Shown here: positions 1 through 6,636 of the stretch, in pieces
Numbering within the stretch: the stretch's first letter is position 1
How the letters are laid out: each line of letters opens with the position of its first letter
Source: a virus
Strand: one strand, 5' to 3'
IMG/VR virus record: IMGVR_UViG_3300037493_003062
Coordinates: 1 to 29,170 of that record
Length of the DNA stretch: 29,170 nucleotides
Program-made: the position numbers and the translations under genes
The notes under the pieces: model-generated
The model's input: only the letters and a program-made list of their open reading frames with translations
What the model was told of the DNA's origin: nothing
Databases searched by the model: none

Positions 1-51
1 GAAGGCGTGGTGACGGCTCCGGTGGTGACGCTGCCGTACATCGCGGCGTAA
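1..51 (+). CDS. 3' end of an upstream gene (partial)
   Basis: An open frame enters from the left edge and ends at TAA 49-51. Only the last 16 residues are visible (EGVVTAPVVTLPYIAA), too few to name it. Since the other end of the window stops inside the tail module, this may be the last gene of the structural operon on a circular or permuted map, but that is inference. A promoter starts 27 bases later, so this gene closes a transcription unit. Confidence 0.55.
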   Translation, partial: EGVVTAPVVTLPYIAA

Positions 52-65
52 TAATCCCCAGCCGT

Positions 66-105
66 TGAAATAAACACTTGCGTGCGACGCCGGGTGTGCA
101 ATAAT
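66..105 (+). promoter_or_regulatory. Promoter, TTGCGT-N16-AATAAT
   Basis: The -35-like TTGCGT is at 78-83, the spacer is 16 bases, and the -10-like AATAAT is at 100-105. The 17 bases TGAAATAAACACTTGCG at 66-82 recur exactly at 18122-18138, in front of another small gene. An A-rich stretch just upstream could act as an UP element. The predicted transcript begins near 112 and holds a short TTGGC/GCCAG hairpin before the start codon at 148. The promoter argues against the longer frame starting at 82. Confidence 0.65.
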
Positions 106-147
106 CCGGTGTTGGCAGTCGCCAGCGCAACCGAACCTAACCGAAAA

Positions 148-333
148 ATGAACACCGCACTTTACCCCGTTGAAATCAAATTTACGCGCCACTTCACAAA
201 GGGCTGGTCAAAGGGTTCAACATACCGTGATTCCCTCAGCTTTACATCAAGAGACAGAGCGGCCAGTTGGCTGCGCGGAGTGAGGGAAAACGTCAGGAAT
301 GGCAAGCTTGATTTTCGCATCACGCTCAAGTGA
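148..333 (+). CDS. Small unknown phage protein, 61 aa
   Basis: I do not recognise this protein. It is basic (many Arg and Lys) with a middle stretch SLSFTSRDRAASWLRGVREN that looks like a short helix after a beta strand, and it ends in a likely strand (FRITLK). I chose ATG 148 rather than the in-frame ATG 82 because a promoter occupies 78-105 and the leader AACCGAACCTAACCGAAAA directly precedes 148. There is no Shine-Dalgarno site. It is the only gene between its promoter and a strong terminator at 341-370, so it is probably expressed alone. Confidence 0.7.
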   Translation: MNTALYPVEIKFTRHFTKGWSKGSTYRDSLSFTSRDRAASWLRGVRENVRNGKLDFRITLK

Positions 334-340
334 CCACCAC

Positions 341-370
341 GCCGCCCCTTTAATCGGGGGCGGCTTTCTT
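341..370 (+). terminator. Rho-independent terminator
   Basis: GCCGCCCC (341-348) pairs perfectly with GGGGCGGC (357-364) around an 8-base loop, and TTTCTT follows. It closes the single-gene unit 148-333. The next gene starts 6 bases after it, so that gene needs read-through or another promoter. Confidence 0.85.
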
Positions 371-375
371 CACCC

Positions 376-612
376 ATGAAAACCTTCCTCGAACGCCAAC
401 ACCTCGCCCGCCTCAGAGAACCCGGCTGGGACGCGCACGTTTCCGATTTCCATTCAAACGGCTGCGCTTTCCGCTTCTGCGGGCGGAACTACAGCTTGAC
501 CAGATCCGGGAACGCATTCTTGGTCAGGTGCGGCACAGAACTCATCTGGCCCAAGCCAACATACCCAGACGCCGCACTGGCGCACGTTTGGCGTCACTCA
601 CGCAATAACTAA
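376..612 (+). CDS. Unknown small protein, 78 aa
   Basis: Not recognised. The protein has three cysteines and several aromatic residues (CAFRFCGRNYSLTRSGNAF) that suggest a small beta-rich fold. There is no signal peptide or membrane segment. The start ATG 376 lies just after a terminator hairpin with no Shine-Dalgarno sequence. The following gene begins 15 bases downstream of its stop, so the two are probably co-transcribed. The frame is supported by tight packing and phage-like composition rather than by homology I can name. Confidence 0.6.
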   Translation: MKTFLERQHLARLREPGWDAHVSDFHSNGCAFRFCGRNYSLTRSGNAFLVRCGTELIWPKPTYPDAALAHVWRHSRNN

Positions 613-626
613 CACAACCGCACACC

Positions 627-884
627 ATGAACGAAACCGAATCACTCCGAGCACGCATCGCCTCGCTTGAGGCCGAGCTTGCAGGCATTCACAAGCGCCG
701 CGCCGCGATTGAGGCGATGGATGCGTACAAGGCCCATGCCACCACCCACGCGCAAGAGATCGCCAGCGAGGCTGCGTCTATGTGTCTGTGGATTGGAGCA
801 AAACCCGAAAGCGTACCATTTGTCTCGGAGTTTATCAGGCTCCGCACTGAAGCCGACCGTCTGCGGAAGGAGGTGCAGCCATGA
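627..884 (+). CDS. Small coiled-coil protein, 85 aa
   Basis: Residues 1-30 (ESLRARIASLEAELAGIHKR) and the C-terminal FIRLRTEADRLRKE segment show heptad-like spacing of Leu and Ile with charged residues, so a helical hairpin or coiled coil is likely. I cannot assign a function. The leader is A/C-rich without a Shine-Dalgarno site. The stop overlaps the next start in ATGA, and the last codons of this gene contain AAGGAGGT, which serves as ribosome-binding site for the next gene. The two are therefore translationally coupled. Confidence 0.65.
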   Translation: MNETESLRARIASLEAELAGIHKRRAAIEAMDAYKAHATTHAQEIASEAASMCLWIGAKPESVPFVSEFIRLRTEADRLRKEVQP

Positions 885-1270
885 TCCCTGACGGAAGCCA
901 TGAGCGGATGGAGCCACCCGACTGCAACGCGGATGACCCGTGGTTCTGCGAGACGTGCGGAAGCGTGACCGCAGAAGAAGGGCACTGCCCTGACTGCCAA
1001 CGCGAACGCGACGAGATGAACGGCATCTACGAAAACGGCACGGAGGAAACCGTCAAGATTACCCTGCCCAAATTCAAGACAACGGACGGACGCGGGACGT
1101 GCGGGCTGAATTTCAGGCATGACCACATGGCGTGTCCGTTGATTCGATGCACCAGATTCGGCCTTAGCTATTCATGCGCGTGGACTGGATCTAGGATTTA
1201 CTCCGACAAGGCAGACGGCTCCGGCTACCTTCGTCCCTGCGAAAACTGCCCCATCCACAAATCTCCATGA
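881..1270 (+). CDS. Zn-ribbon protein, 129 aa
   Basis: A clear CxxC pair (Cys23, Cys26) followed by a second (Cys36, Cys39) in FCETCGSVTAEEGHCPDCQR makes a small zinc ribbon. A second cysteine-rich part lies in the C-terminal half (ACPLIRC, CENCP) and could bind another metal. The family and partner are unknown. The start at 881 is supported by AAGGAGGT eight bases upstream, one of the few clear Shine-Dalgarno sites in this module. Its stop overlaps a very short downstream gene in ATGA. Confidence 0.65.
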   Translation: MIPDGSHERMEPPDCNADDPWFCETCGSVTAEEGHCPDCQRERDEMNGIYENGTEETVKITLPKFKTTDGRGTCGLNFRHDHMACPLIRCTRFGLSYSCAWTGSRIYSDKADGSGYLRPCENCPIHKSP

Positions 1271-1422
1271 CACCCCAATACAGACACCACCTCATCCTCA
1301 CTGGCAAGCTCCCGATCACATGGGACGAGTTTTCAAGGCTCATGCGATTCGCAATCGCGGCTGTGATTCAGCTTGCGCCGAAGGAATCCGCGCCCGAAAC
1401 AACATCTCACCCGAAACCATAA
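1267..1422 (+). CDS. Mini-protein, 51 aa
   Basis: A short frame starts at ATG 1267, overlapping the previous stop by ATGA, and ends at TAA 1420-1422. The product begins MTPQYRHHLILTGKLPITWD and has a central hydrophobic helix (RLMRFAIAAVIQLAP), possibly amphipathic or membrane-associated. I do not recognise it. Support comes from the stop-start overlap and from the exact fit between its neighbours, since the RecT-like gene begins 19 bases after its end. Confidence 0.5.
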   Translation: MTPQYRHHLILTGKLPITWDEFSRLMRFAIAAVIQLAPKESAPETTSHPKP

Positions 1423-1441
1423 CAAGAAACACCACAACAAC

Positions 1442-2251
1442 ATGTCCGAAGAACTATCTATCACCACCGCCGAAACCGCAGCCTTTGAATTGGTGCAGCG
1501 GCAGGCCAAAATGCTCGCATCGTCCACCCTCATCCCCAAGGAGTTTCAGGGGAATATGAGCAACTGCGCGATTGGGCTCAACATTGCCAAACGTCTCGGC
1601 GCTGACCCGTTCATGGTCTTGCAAAACATCGACGTGATTCACGGTCGCCCGTCGTTTCGCGCCACATTTCTCATTGCCATGGTCAACGCATCGGGCCGCT
1701 TTTCCCCTATCAAGTTCAAGCTGGAAGGCGAAGCCGCAGACCGTACCTGCTATGCCTACGCCACCGATAAGGCGAGTGGCGAAACCGTGGAGGGGCCGAC
1801 GGTTTCCATGGCCATGGCGAAGGCGGAGGGGTGGTCAACGAAGAGCGGATCAAAGTGGTTGACGATGCCGGAACTCATGCTGCGGTATCGGTCGGCGGCA
1901 TTTTTCGCTCGCCTCTACGCGCCTGACATTACTCTTGGAATGCAGACGGCGGAGGAGGTGGAGGAGGTGGAGGACATCGCACCAGAGCGCAACGTGACGC
2001 CTGCGCGGGTGCCGGCGGTCGCCGGGCTGTTTGCGCCGCCGTCGTCCGACCATCCCGAAATCAGTCCGATTGACGAACTGCGGTTCCGGCTCGCATCCAC
2101 TGGCATTGACAGCGGCAAGGCCACGGAATACCTCCGCAGCCAAGCCGTCACCGAGGCCCTGACGTTTGACGAAATCACCGACGACGAAGCCACCGCCGCA
2201 ATCACTGGATTCTCTCACCTCGCCGCCGCCCTCGCCCTTGTTGCGCCGTGA
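1442..2251 (+). CDS. recT: RecT-family single-strand annealing protein
   Basis: Phage recombinases of the RecT type anneal complementary single strands during recombination-dependent replication, working with a 5'-3' exonuclease. The family pattern seen here includes IPKEFQGNMSNCAIGLNIAK, then GADPFMVLQNIDVIHGRPSF and the conserved stretch WLTMPELMLRYRSAAFFARL followed by YAPDITLGMQT. The length of 269 residues is normal. After about residue 180 comes an acidic, probably flexible tail (EEVEEVEDIAPE). I chose ATG 1442 because the upstream in-frame extension is low-complexity His/Asn/Lys and overlaps the previous gene. The nuclease partner is two genes downstream at 2788. Confidence 0.85.
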   Translation: MSEELSITTAETAAFELVQRQAKMLASSTLIPKEFQGNMSNCAIGLNIAKRLGADPFMVLQNIDVIHGRPSFRATFLIAMVNASGRFSPIKFKLEGEAADRTCYAYATDKASGETVEGPTVSMAMAKAEGWSTKSGSKWLTMPELMLRYRSAAFFARLYAPDITLGMQTAEEVEEVEDIAPERNVTPARVPAVAGLFAPPSSDHPEISPIDELRFRLASTGIDSGKATEYLRSQAVTEALTFDEITDDEATAAITGFSHLAAALALVAP

Positions 2252-2349
2252 AATCCCTCATCCTCATCATCGCCCTCGCCGCCCGCCGGAAGCGCAGGCG
2301 CAGGATTCGGGAGCGGAAGATCGATGTTTGCTCCGTCTGGTACAGATAA
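2248..2349 (+). CDS. Possible mini-protein, 33 aa, GTG start
   Basis: GTG at 2248 overlaps the recT-like stop by GTGA and opens a frame to TAA 2347-2349. The peptide has a hydrophobic start (SLILIIALAA) and then an extremely basic run (RRKRRRRIRERK), as in a tiny membrane or nucleic-acid-binding peptide. No family is recognised. The overlap is typical of this phage, but the gene is very short and composition alone could produce it. A promoter-like element begins 7 bases after its stop. Confidence 0.35.
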   Translation: MKSLILIIALAARRKRRRRIRERKIDVCSVWYR

Positions 2350-2355
2350 AATCCC

Positions 2356-2428
2356 TTGCGCTGACCAGAGCGCATGACTATGGAGGGGCGCGCATTCCAA
2401 CAACGCGCAACACTAACCGAAACACAAA
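2356..2428 (+). promoter_or_regulatory. Promoter and hairpin leader A
   Basis: TTGCGC at 2356-2361 matches the -35 shared by other promoters here, and TATGGA at 2379-2384 is a possible -10 with a 17-base spacer. Nine bases after the start of the -10 a stem GCGCG (2388-2392) pairs with CGCGC (2404-2408) around the loop CATTCCAACAA. Twenty bases then lead to ATG 2429 through AACCGAAACACAAA. The same layout with a compensatory base-pair change occurs at 2738-2787. The hairpin would sit at or near the 5' end of the mRNA, where it could protect the message or bind a protein. Confidence 0.55.
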
Positions 2429-2734
2429 ATGACTCCCGAAGAAAAAGACAAAGCCATAATCGAAATGCTGTCCGCTCGTGCGAGCGGGCTGCAACTCCAG
2501 AAAAACTACGGCACCGAATCGGACCCTGATTGGCGCGTTAAATCCACAGCCCCGAACCATGACGACGTTCAAAAATGGCGCATCAAGCCTCCCGTGTGTC
2601 CAGTCTGGTGCGTGACAATGCCGGACGGTCGGCAGGAGTGGACGCGTGATCAGGAATTGGCGCTTGCGTGGGTGCGGACGTATCACGAAAGGGTGTTCCG
2701 CGTGGATTGGCCGCAATCGCCGTTTTCACGATGA
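2429..2734 (+). CDS. WRIKP-family small protein (paralog 1), 101 aa
   Basis: One of four proteins in this window that share a W-R-(I/L/V)-(K/R/N)-P signature, here VQKWRIKPPVCPVWCVTMPD at about residues 48-67. The aromatic spacing after the signature (W-x-V in other members) is partly kept. The C-terminal half, with WTRDQELALAWVRTYHERVF, is helical and unlike the others. The function is unknown. It lies between the recT-like gene and its nuclease. It has its own hairpin leader and no Shine-Dalgarno site, which suggests separate expression control. Confidence 0.65.
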   Translation: MTPEEKDKAIIEMLSARASGLQLQKNYGTESDPDWRVKSTAPNHDDVQKWRIKPPVCPVWCVTMPDGRQEWTRDQELALAWVRTYHERVFRVDWPQSPFSR

Positions 2735-2737
2735 TCT

Positions 2738-2787
2738 TATAGGGGGGAGCGCATCCTACCAACGCTCTGGATTTAACCGAAACACAA
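2738..2787 (+). promoter_or_regulatory. Hairpin leader B, paralog of leader A
   Basis: TATAGG at 2738-2743 corresponds to TATGGA of leader A. The stem GAGCG (2747-2751) pairs with CGCTC (2763-2767) around CATCCTACCAA, and after exactly 20 bases ATG 2788 follows through AACCGAAACACAAA. Compared with leader A, one stem pair has changed from C-G to A-T on both sides, so pairing is kept. The -35 region is weak (AATCGC at 2715-2720), so whether this is a promoter or only an mRNA element is open. Confidence 0.5.
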
Positions 2788-4032
2788 ATGACAACAGACC
2801 CAAGACAAGGACTCCCATCCGCATCCGGCCTTTACCGCCTCCGCAACTGCCCCGGCAGTTACGCGATGGGGCGCGAGGCAATCGCCCGCAACATGACACC
2901 CCCGGACGGCGGCGACGACGCAGCGTCAGGGACGCGGATTCACAAATGGCTGGAAACGGAAGCCCCGGAGGACTGGAACGCTCTGGGCTACGCGGAGCAA
3001 CAGACGGCGGCGCTTTGCCAATCGCAGGCGCGGTGGCTGCTGGCAGATTTTGCAAAGCGGCATGGCGAGGTGACATGGATGGGGCGCGAAAAACGCCTAG
3101 CCATCAACGCATTCGGGATCGTCCTCGACGCAGCATCCTCGCTCAATCGGATCGGCAGCGGACAGGCTGACCTGATCGCGCAGGCTGGCGACAACCTACT
3201 CGTCATCGACTACAAAACTGGGAGGGGCGACATCACCCCAGCAGATGCCAACGACCAACTGCGCGGACTGGCTGCGCTCGCCGGCCACATCAATCGCGGA
3301 TCGGTCACCGTCGCCATCGTCGCCCCAATGATCGGCCAGCCAACCGTCGCCGTATTCGATCGGGAGGCGCTCAAAGCCGCGAAGGCGTGGCTCGTCCGCA
3401 CATGGCTGGACGCGCCGAACGCCACGGAGACGGCGGCAGGCGATTGGTGCCAGTACTGCCCCGCCCGGCTCATCTGCCGCGCCTACGCGGACCACAACGC
3501 GCAGACACTGGCACCGCTGACTCAGGACGGGTTGCCAGAAGGCAAGATCAAGGAGGCGCTCTTCGCTCGCGCCTACGAATCCAACGCCACCACCCTCGCG
3601 GAAATGGGTGAGCGGGTCAAAATGCTCGAGTGGGGAGCGGCTGCGATCAAGTCGGCAATCAGGAAACGGCTGGAGGAAGGCGGGCAAGACGCGGAGGAGC
3701 TCAAGGCCGCGGGCTGGTCGCTCAAGGAGGAGGGTGGGGCGAGGGAGATCACCGACCCGGACAAAGCCGCGCAGTTACTCGCGCCACTGCTGGCGGGGGC
3801 GGAGGGCGGCGCACAGGGGGCGCTGATGCGTGCGGCCAAACTGTCGGCGGCGACGCTGACAGAGGAACTGCACAAGGCGAGCGGCAAGAAGTCGCCGACC
3901 CGGTACAAAATCACCGGAAAAGACGCGAAGGAATTGCTTGCGTCCACGCTGGGAGAATTGATAGTGCAGAAGCCGCGGACCAAACTCGTCCACGGCAAAA
4001 CCGAAACAGATGAAACCGAAATCGAATACTAA
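2788..4032 (+). CDS. RecB/Cas4-like PD-(D/E)XK exonuclease with Fe-S-type cysteines
   Basis: This protein likely resects DNA ends to make the single strands used by the RecT-like protein. Nuclease motifs are visible: a conserved His in GTRIHKWLE (His52), Asp128 in GQADLIA, and the core LLVIDYKTGRG with Asp141 and Lys143. One N-terminal cysteine (Cys21 in RNCPGSY) and three C-terminal ones (Cys221, Cys224, Cys230 in WCQYCPARLICRAY) match the four-cysteine arrangement that holds a 4Fe-4S cluster in AddB and Cas4. After residue 240 comes a helical region and a C-terminal part resembling DUF2800-type phage proteins. The length of 414 residues fits. Confidence 0.8.
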   Translation: MTTDPRQGLPSASGLYRLRNCPGSYAMGREAIARNMTPPDGGDDAASGTRIHKWLETEAPEDWNALGYAEQQTAALCQSQARWLLADFAKRHGEVTWMGREKRLAINAFGIVLDAASSLNRIGSGQADLIAQAGDNLLVIDYKTGRGDITPADANDQLRGLAALAGHINRGSVTVAIVAPMIGQPTVAVFDREALKAAKAWLVRTWLDAPNATETAAGDWCQYCPARLICRAYADHNAQTLAPLTQDGLPEGKIKEALFARAYESNATTLAEMGERVKMLEWGAAAIKSAIRKRLEEGGQDAEELKAAGWSLKEEGGAREITDPDKAAQLLAPLLAGAEGGAQGALMRAAKLSAATLTEELHKASGKKSPTRYKITGKDAKELLASTLGELIVQKPRTKLVHGKTETDETEIEY

Positions 4033-4033
4033 C

Positions 4034-4330
4034 ATGAACATGACCATTTACGAATACAAATCACGATGCGAGTGGCTGGCTGCATTTTACAAGGAGGCGG
4101 CGGAGACGGGGCGGGCAATGCAGTTTCATAACGGGGATTGGGTGGATTACGACCGGGGGCCAAACATGCAATCCCACCCGGACGAATGGCGGATCAAGCC
4201 AGGTCCTCAGAAGTTCTGGATCGTATGGGAACCAAATGGATGTCCGTGCGTCTTTCTTGGCAAAAAACTAGCAAACAACCACGCAAAAATCAGCGGCGGC
4301 ACCATCCAAGAAATCACCCGCCCTGAATAA
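4034..4330 (+). CDS. WRIKP-family small protein (paralog 2), 98 aa
   Basis: It has the full family layout: a helix FYKEAAETGRAMQ, then GPNMQSHPDEWRIKPGP, then a strand FWIVWEPNG, and the ending IQEITRPE. The next gene shares every one of these elements in the same order, so the two arose by tandem duplication. The function is unknown. I took ATG 4034 as start because the earlier in-frame ATG lies inside the nuclease gene; ATG 4040 is also possible. The stop and next start share bases (TAATG), which indicates translational coupling. Confidence 0.7.
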   Translation: MNMTIYEYKSRCEWLAAFYKEAAETGRAMQFHNGDWVDYDRGPNMQSHPDEWRIKPGPQKFWIVWEPNGCPCVFLGKKLANNHAKISGGTIQEITRPE

Positions 4331-4629
4331 TGAACACACACGAACAAACGAAATGGCTATCTGAGTTCTACGGCGAGGCGCATCGGACTGGCCGGAAGAT
4401 TGAGAAGATGCACTGCGGCCGGTGGGAGGATGACACCCTTGGTCGCGGCCCTGGGTTGCATTCCGATCCGAAGTTCTGGAGACTAAGACCCGAGCCTGAA
4501 AAGGTCTGGGTTGTCTGGTATCCTTCATCCACTGTCCCCCAGGTGTTTCTGGATGCAGCATCAGCCGAGCATTACGCCAGTAGGACCAACGGAATCATCC
4601 AAGAAATCACCCGCCCCGAACCGCAATGA
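4330..4629 (+). CDS. WRIKP-family small protein (paralog 3), 99 aa
   Basis: Tandem copy of the preceding gene: FYGEAHRTGRKIE, GPGLHSDPKFWRLRPEP, VWVVWYPSS and the ending IIQEITRPEPQ. The family signature is WRLRP here instead of WRIKP. Even the DNA of the C-terminal codons (ATCCAAGAAATCACCCGCCC) is repeated in both genes, which suggests a fairly recent duplication or gene conversion. The sequence has no known domain that I recognise. The stop overlaps the next start as ATGA. Confidence 0.7.
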   Translation: MNTHEQTKWLSEFYGEAHRTGRKIEKMHCGRWEDDTLGRGPGLHSDPKFWRLRPEPEKVWVVWYPSSTVPQVFLDAASAEHYASRTNGIIQEITRPEPQ

Positions 4630-5231
4630 GCGCCACCGAAAAAGCCAGCGAAACGAAGCCGTGCGGATTTTGCAAGCGGCCCATCCAACGAGGATGCCGC
4701 AGGAAAGAGCGGTGGGTGTCGCTTCAGTTCTGCGACCACCGATGCGCCGCGCTTCATCGCGGGAAGCTGATGGGAGAATGGAAGACCACCCCGAAGGCGT
4801 GCAAGCTGTGCCTTGCGGACTTCCTGCCAACTCCCGGCATCCGAAAAAACATGTGGCGATTGCGTCGGTACTGCTCCGGGACATGCGCGGTTTTGGCTGG
4901 CATGGGCGAGACGGCAACCCGTCAAATCATGCTGCCGGATGAATGCACGACACCCGGACTGCGTGCCAAGTTCCTGCGGTTGGCAACGTCTACCGACGGT
5001 CGCAAAAAGAAGCTGGCGGTGTTTGCCCTATCAAGAAAAGCTGGTATCAGTCCCGACACGATTGATCGGATTGAGGAGGGGCGGGCCGTGATTGTAAAAT
5101 GGCAACCGCTGATCTGCGGGGCGCTCAAGGTGCCTGAAAAACTGTTGACATGCGACATGGAAACATGGATGGAGCAGGTGGGCAAGTATCAGCTAACCGC
5201 ATACGAACTCAGAAAAACCGAACACCAATGA
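4626..5231 (+). CDS. Double zinc-finger protein with Xre-like HTH, 201 aa
   Basis: Two fingers of the form CxxC-x(19-20)-CxxxC lie at Cys13/16/36/40 and Cys59/62/83/87. The second residue pair of each finger sits in FCDHRCAALH and YCSGTCAVLAG, like FCS/MYM-type treble-clef fingers. Residues about 125-165 (FALSRKAGISPDTIDRIEEG, then LKVPEKLL) resemble a Cro/C1 helix-turn-helix. It may be a DNA-binding regulator, since zinc fingers joined to an HTH are unusual in phage. A one-finger relative is encoded at 8165. The start overlaps the previous stop. Confidence 0.65.
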   Translation: MSATEKASETKPCGFCKRPIQRGCRRKERWVSLQFCDHRCAALHRGKLMGEWKTTPKACKLCLADFLPTPGIRKNMWRLRRYCSGTCAVLAGMGETATRQIMLPDECTTPGLRAKFLRLATSTDGRKKKLAVFALSRKAGISPDTIDRIEEGRAVIVKWQPLICGALKVPEKLLTCDMETWMEQVGKYQLTAYELRKTEHQ

Positions 5232-5452
5232 ATCCAACCGAACTCACCAAAAGCATCGTTGCCACACGAAACGAACTCTCGGACTCGATGCGCCGGAATC
5301 CTGACAACATTTACCGGAGGATGCCGCAATCCGCACAGGACGCATGGGATGAGATTGGATTGCCTCAGGTCTGGTTGACGACGTTCCCGCGGAAGCTGGT
5401 TGGCGTCATTACGCTTCGGGCCGCACGCATGGCGGAAGGGGGTGGGGCGTGA
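5228..5452 (+). CDS. Unknown small protein, 74 aa
   Basis: The start ATG 5228 overlaps the previous stop by ATGA and follows an AACCGAACACCA leader. The sequence (MNPTELTKSIVATRNELSDS, then QDAWDEIGLPQVWLTTFPRK) looks mainly helical, and I know no family. An earlier in-frame ATG at 5150 falls inside the upstream gene and is unlikely. Its last codons contain a GGAAGGGGGTGGGG stretch that serves as a purine-rich ribosome-binding site for the GTG start of the next gene. Confidence 0.6.
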   Translation: MNPTELTKSIVATRNELSDSMRRNPDNIYRRMPQSAQDAWDEIGLPQVWLTTFPRKLVGVITLRAARMAEGGGA

Positions 5453-5664
5453 CCACCGGCCGCATCATCACCGGCGGGAAATTCCCCGTCGTCACTCCGA
5501 TTAACGGCCCGCAGAGAGCCGACTGGCTCCGCACGGACCAAGGCGTCGAGGTGGTTGGCAAGCTCGCGGACAACGACGGCTGGAACGGAGAGATTGAGGT
5601 GCGGACGATGACGAACCAGCACCTCGCCGTTCCGCCTGACAACATCGAAATCACACTAATATGA
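5449..5664 (+). CDS. Unknown small beta-rich protein, 71 aa, GTG start
   Basis: GTG 5449 overlaps the previous stop by GTGA and has a purine-rich upstream site. The protein alternates short hydrophobic strands and turns (GRIITGGKFPVVTPI, then VEVVGKLADNDGWNGEIEVR), which suggests a small barrel such as an SH3-like fold. It has no recognisable catalytic residues. Its stop overlaps the next start in the sequence TATGA. The function is unknown. Confidence 0.6.
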   Translation: MTTGRIITGGKFPVVTPINGPQRADWLRTDQGVEVVGKLADNDGWNGEIEVRTMTNQHLAVPPDNIEITLI

Positions 5665-5927
5665 TCGACCCAGAAGACTACATCCTAGGAAACATTGACG
5701 TTGACCTTGTGGACCCTGACTTTTTCCATGAAGGGGAGAAAAGGATTCAGCTCGACATCGTTATCAAGACGGCGTTTGAGCCGTCATGCGGGAATACCTT
5801 GCGCATATATCAACAGATTCCCAAGCAAAAGCGGACGCCTGACACCCGGATCATTCCAATCGGTTGGGCGAAGATATCCTCCCCACCACCACGTTTCGCA
5901 GACGACAAAACCACCGACACATATTGA
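5661..5927 (+). CDS. Unknown small protein, 88 aa
   Basis: An acidic N-terminus (IDPEDYILGNIDVDLVDPDF) precedes a beta-like section (RIQLDIVIKTAFE) and a Pro-rich tail. I do not recognise it. It directly precedes the SSB-like gene by 3 bases, so it probably belongs with the DNA-metabolism genes. The start ATG 5661 overlaps the previous stop. There is no membrane segment or signal peptide. Confidence 0.55.
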   Translation: MIDPEDYILGNIDVDLVDPDFFHEGEKRIQLDIVIKTAFEPSCGNTLRIYQQIPKQKRTPDTRIIPIGWAKISSPPPRFADDKTTDTY

Positions 5928-5930
5928 ATC

Positions 5931-6227
5931 ATGGAACCAATCAGCATCAAAATCGACGTTACGAAAATTGACAAAGCCGCGCTCTACAAAGGCGAAAAAG
6001 GCACCTACCTCACACTGGTGGTATGGCCAAACCGTGACGGTGATGACGATTACGGAAACTATGCTGGAGTGAAACAAGACCTCGGCAAAGATCGCCGCGA
6101 CGAAAAAGCGCCTTACATTGGCAACGCCAAAATCATCAAGCGAAAGAACGCGACACCACCACCCAAGAACTACGAGAAACTGCCGACTGCGGCGGAGATG
6201 GCGGCAGAAGACGATATTCCATTCTAA
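5931..6227 (+). CDS. SSB-like single-stranded DNA-binding protein, 98 aa
   Basis: The last five residues are DDIPF, the acidic tip by which bacterial SSB proteins recruit partner proteins. The N-terminal part (ISIKIDVTKIDKAALYKGEK, then GTYLTLVVWPN) has the strand pattern of a short OB fold. A proline-rich linker (ATPPPKNYEKLP) joins the two, as in SSB. At 98 residues it is shorter than typical SSB, but similar compact phage proteins exist. It likely coats single strands produced by the nuclease at 2788 and hands them to the RecT-like protein. The assignment rests on the tail, strand pattern and context. Confidence 0.65.
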   Translation: MEPISIKIDVTKIDKAALYKGEKGTYLTLVVWPNRDGDDDYGNYAGVKQDLGKDRRDEKAPYIGNAKIIKRKNATPPPKNYEKLPTAAEMAAEDDIPF

Positions 6228-6241
6228 CCAAACCCAACACC

Positions 6242-6445
6242 ATGACACCAGAAGAAATCAGAACCAAAGCATCCGAACTCGCGGCGCTTTACGTCGCCAA
6301 GGCAAACGGGCGGGTGCTGCAATACCTCGTCGAATCGCTGGGGTGGATAAACGAGCCTGACACCCAAGGACCAAGCATGGACAGCGACCTGAGCCGCTGG
6401 AGGGTCAACCCATTGTGCGCAAATTACGCGGAGGTACTCCCATGA
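6242..6445 (+). CDS. WRIKP-family small protein (paralog 4, short), 67 aa
   Basis: The shortest of the four paralogs: a helix with ALYVAKANGRVLQ, then QGPSMDSDLSRWRVNPLC, after which the protein ends within 10 residues, so the later W-x-V-W strand of paralogs 2 and 3 is missing. This could be a truncated copy or a minimal functional form. The signature has changed to WRVNP. The function is unknown. The end of this gene carries GGAGGT six bases before the next start, so the next gene is translationally coupled. Confidence 0.6.
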   Translation: MTPEEIRTKASELAALYVAKANGRVLQYLVESLGWINEPDTQGPSMDSDLSRWRVNPLCANYAEVLP

Positions 6446-6636
6446 AAACCCGCACCTTCGGAGACGTTGTGGCTGAGGTTGACGGCGGTGATTCCGGCGT
6501 ATTCCTCCACGCTCGCAACAACCTATCACTCCGCGCAGCCGAGGAACTGGTTGAGAATCTGCGGGAAGCACTCGCATGGATCCGCGACCAGCAACGCCGT
6601 GAGAAAGAAGACGAAACCCCACTCCTGCCCCTATGA
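6442..6636 (+). CDS. Unknown small protein, 64 aa
   Basis: ATG 6442 overlaps the previous stop and has GGAGGT at 6430-6435, so I prefer it to the in-frame upstream ATG at 6415. The protein starts with a short strand region (RTFGDVVAEVDGGDSGVFLH) and continues as a charged helix (AAEELVENLREALAWIRDQQ). It may oligomerise through that helix. No family is recognised. The stop overlaps the next start by ATGA. Confidence 0.6.
   Translation: MKTRTFGDVVAEVDGGDSGVFLHARNNLSLRAAEELVENLREALAWIRDQQRREKEDETPLLPL

Noticed and set aside
82-147. Earlier start at ATG 82 for the first full gene
   Set aside because: The promoter -35 and -10 (78-105) overlap it, so a transcript from this promoter would not contain ATG 82.
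1373-1400. TTGCGC at 1373-1378 as a further promoter before the recT-like gene
   Set aside because: With a 16-base spacer the -10 would be CGAAAC, and it lies inside the 51-residue gene without an A-rich upstream part.
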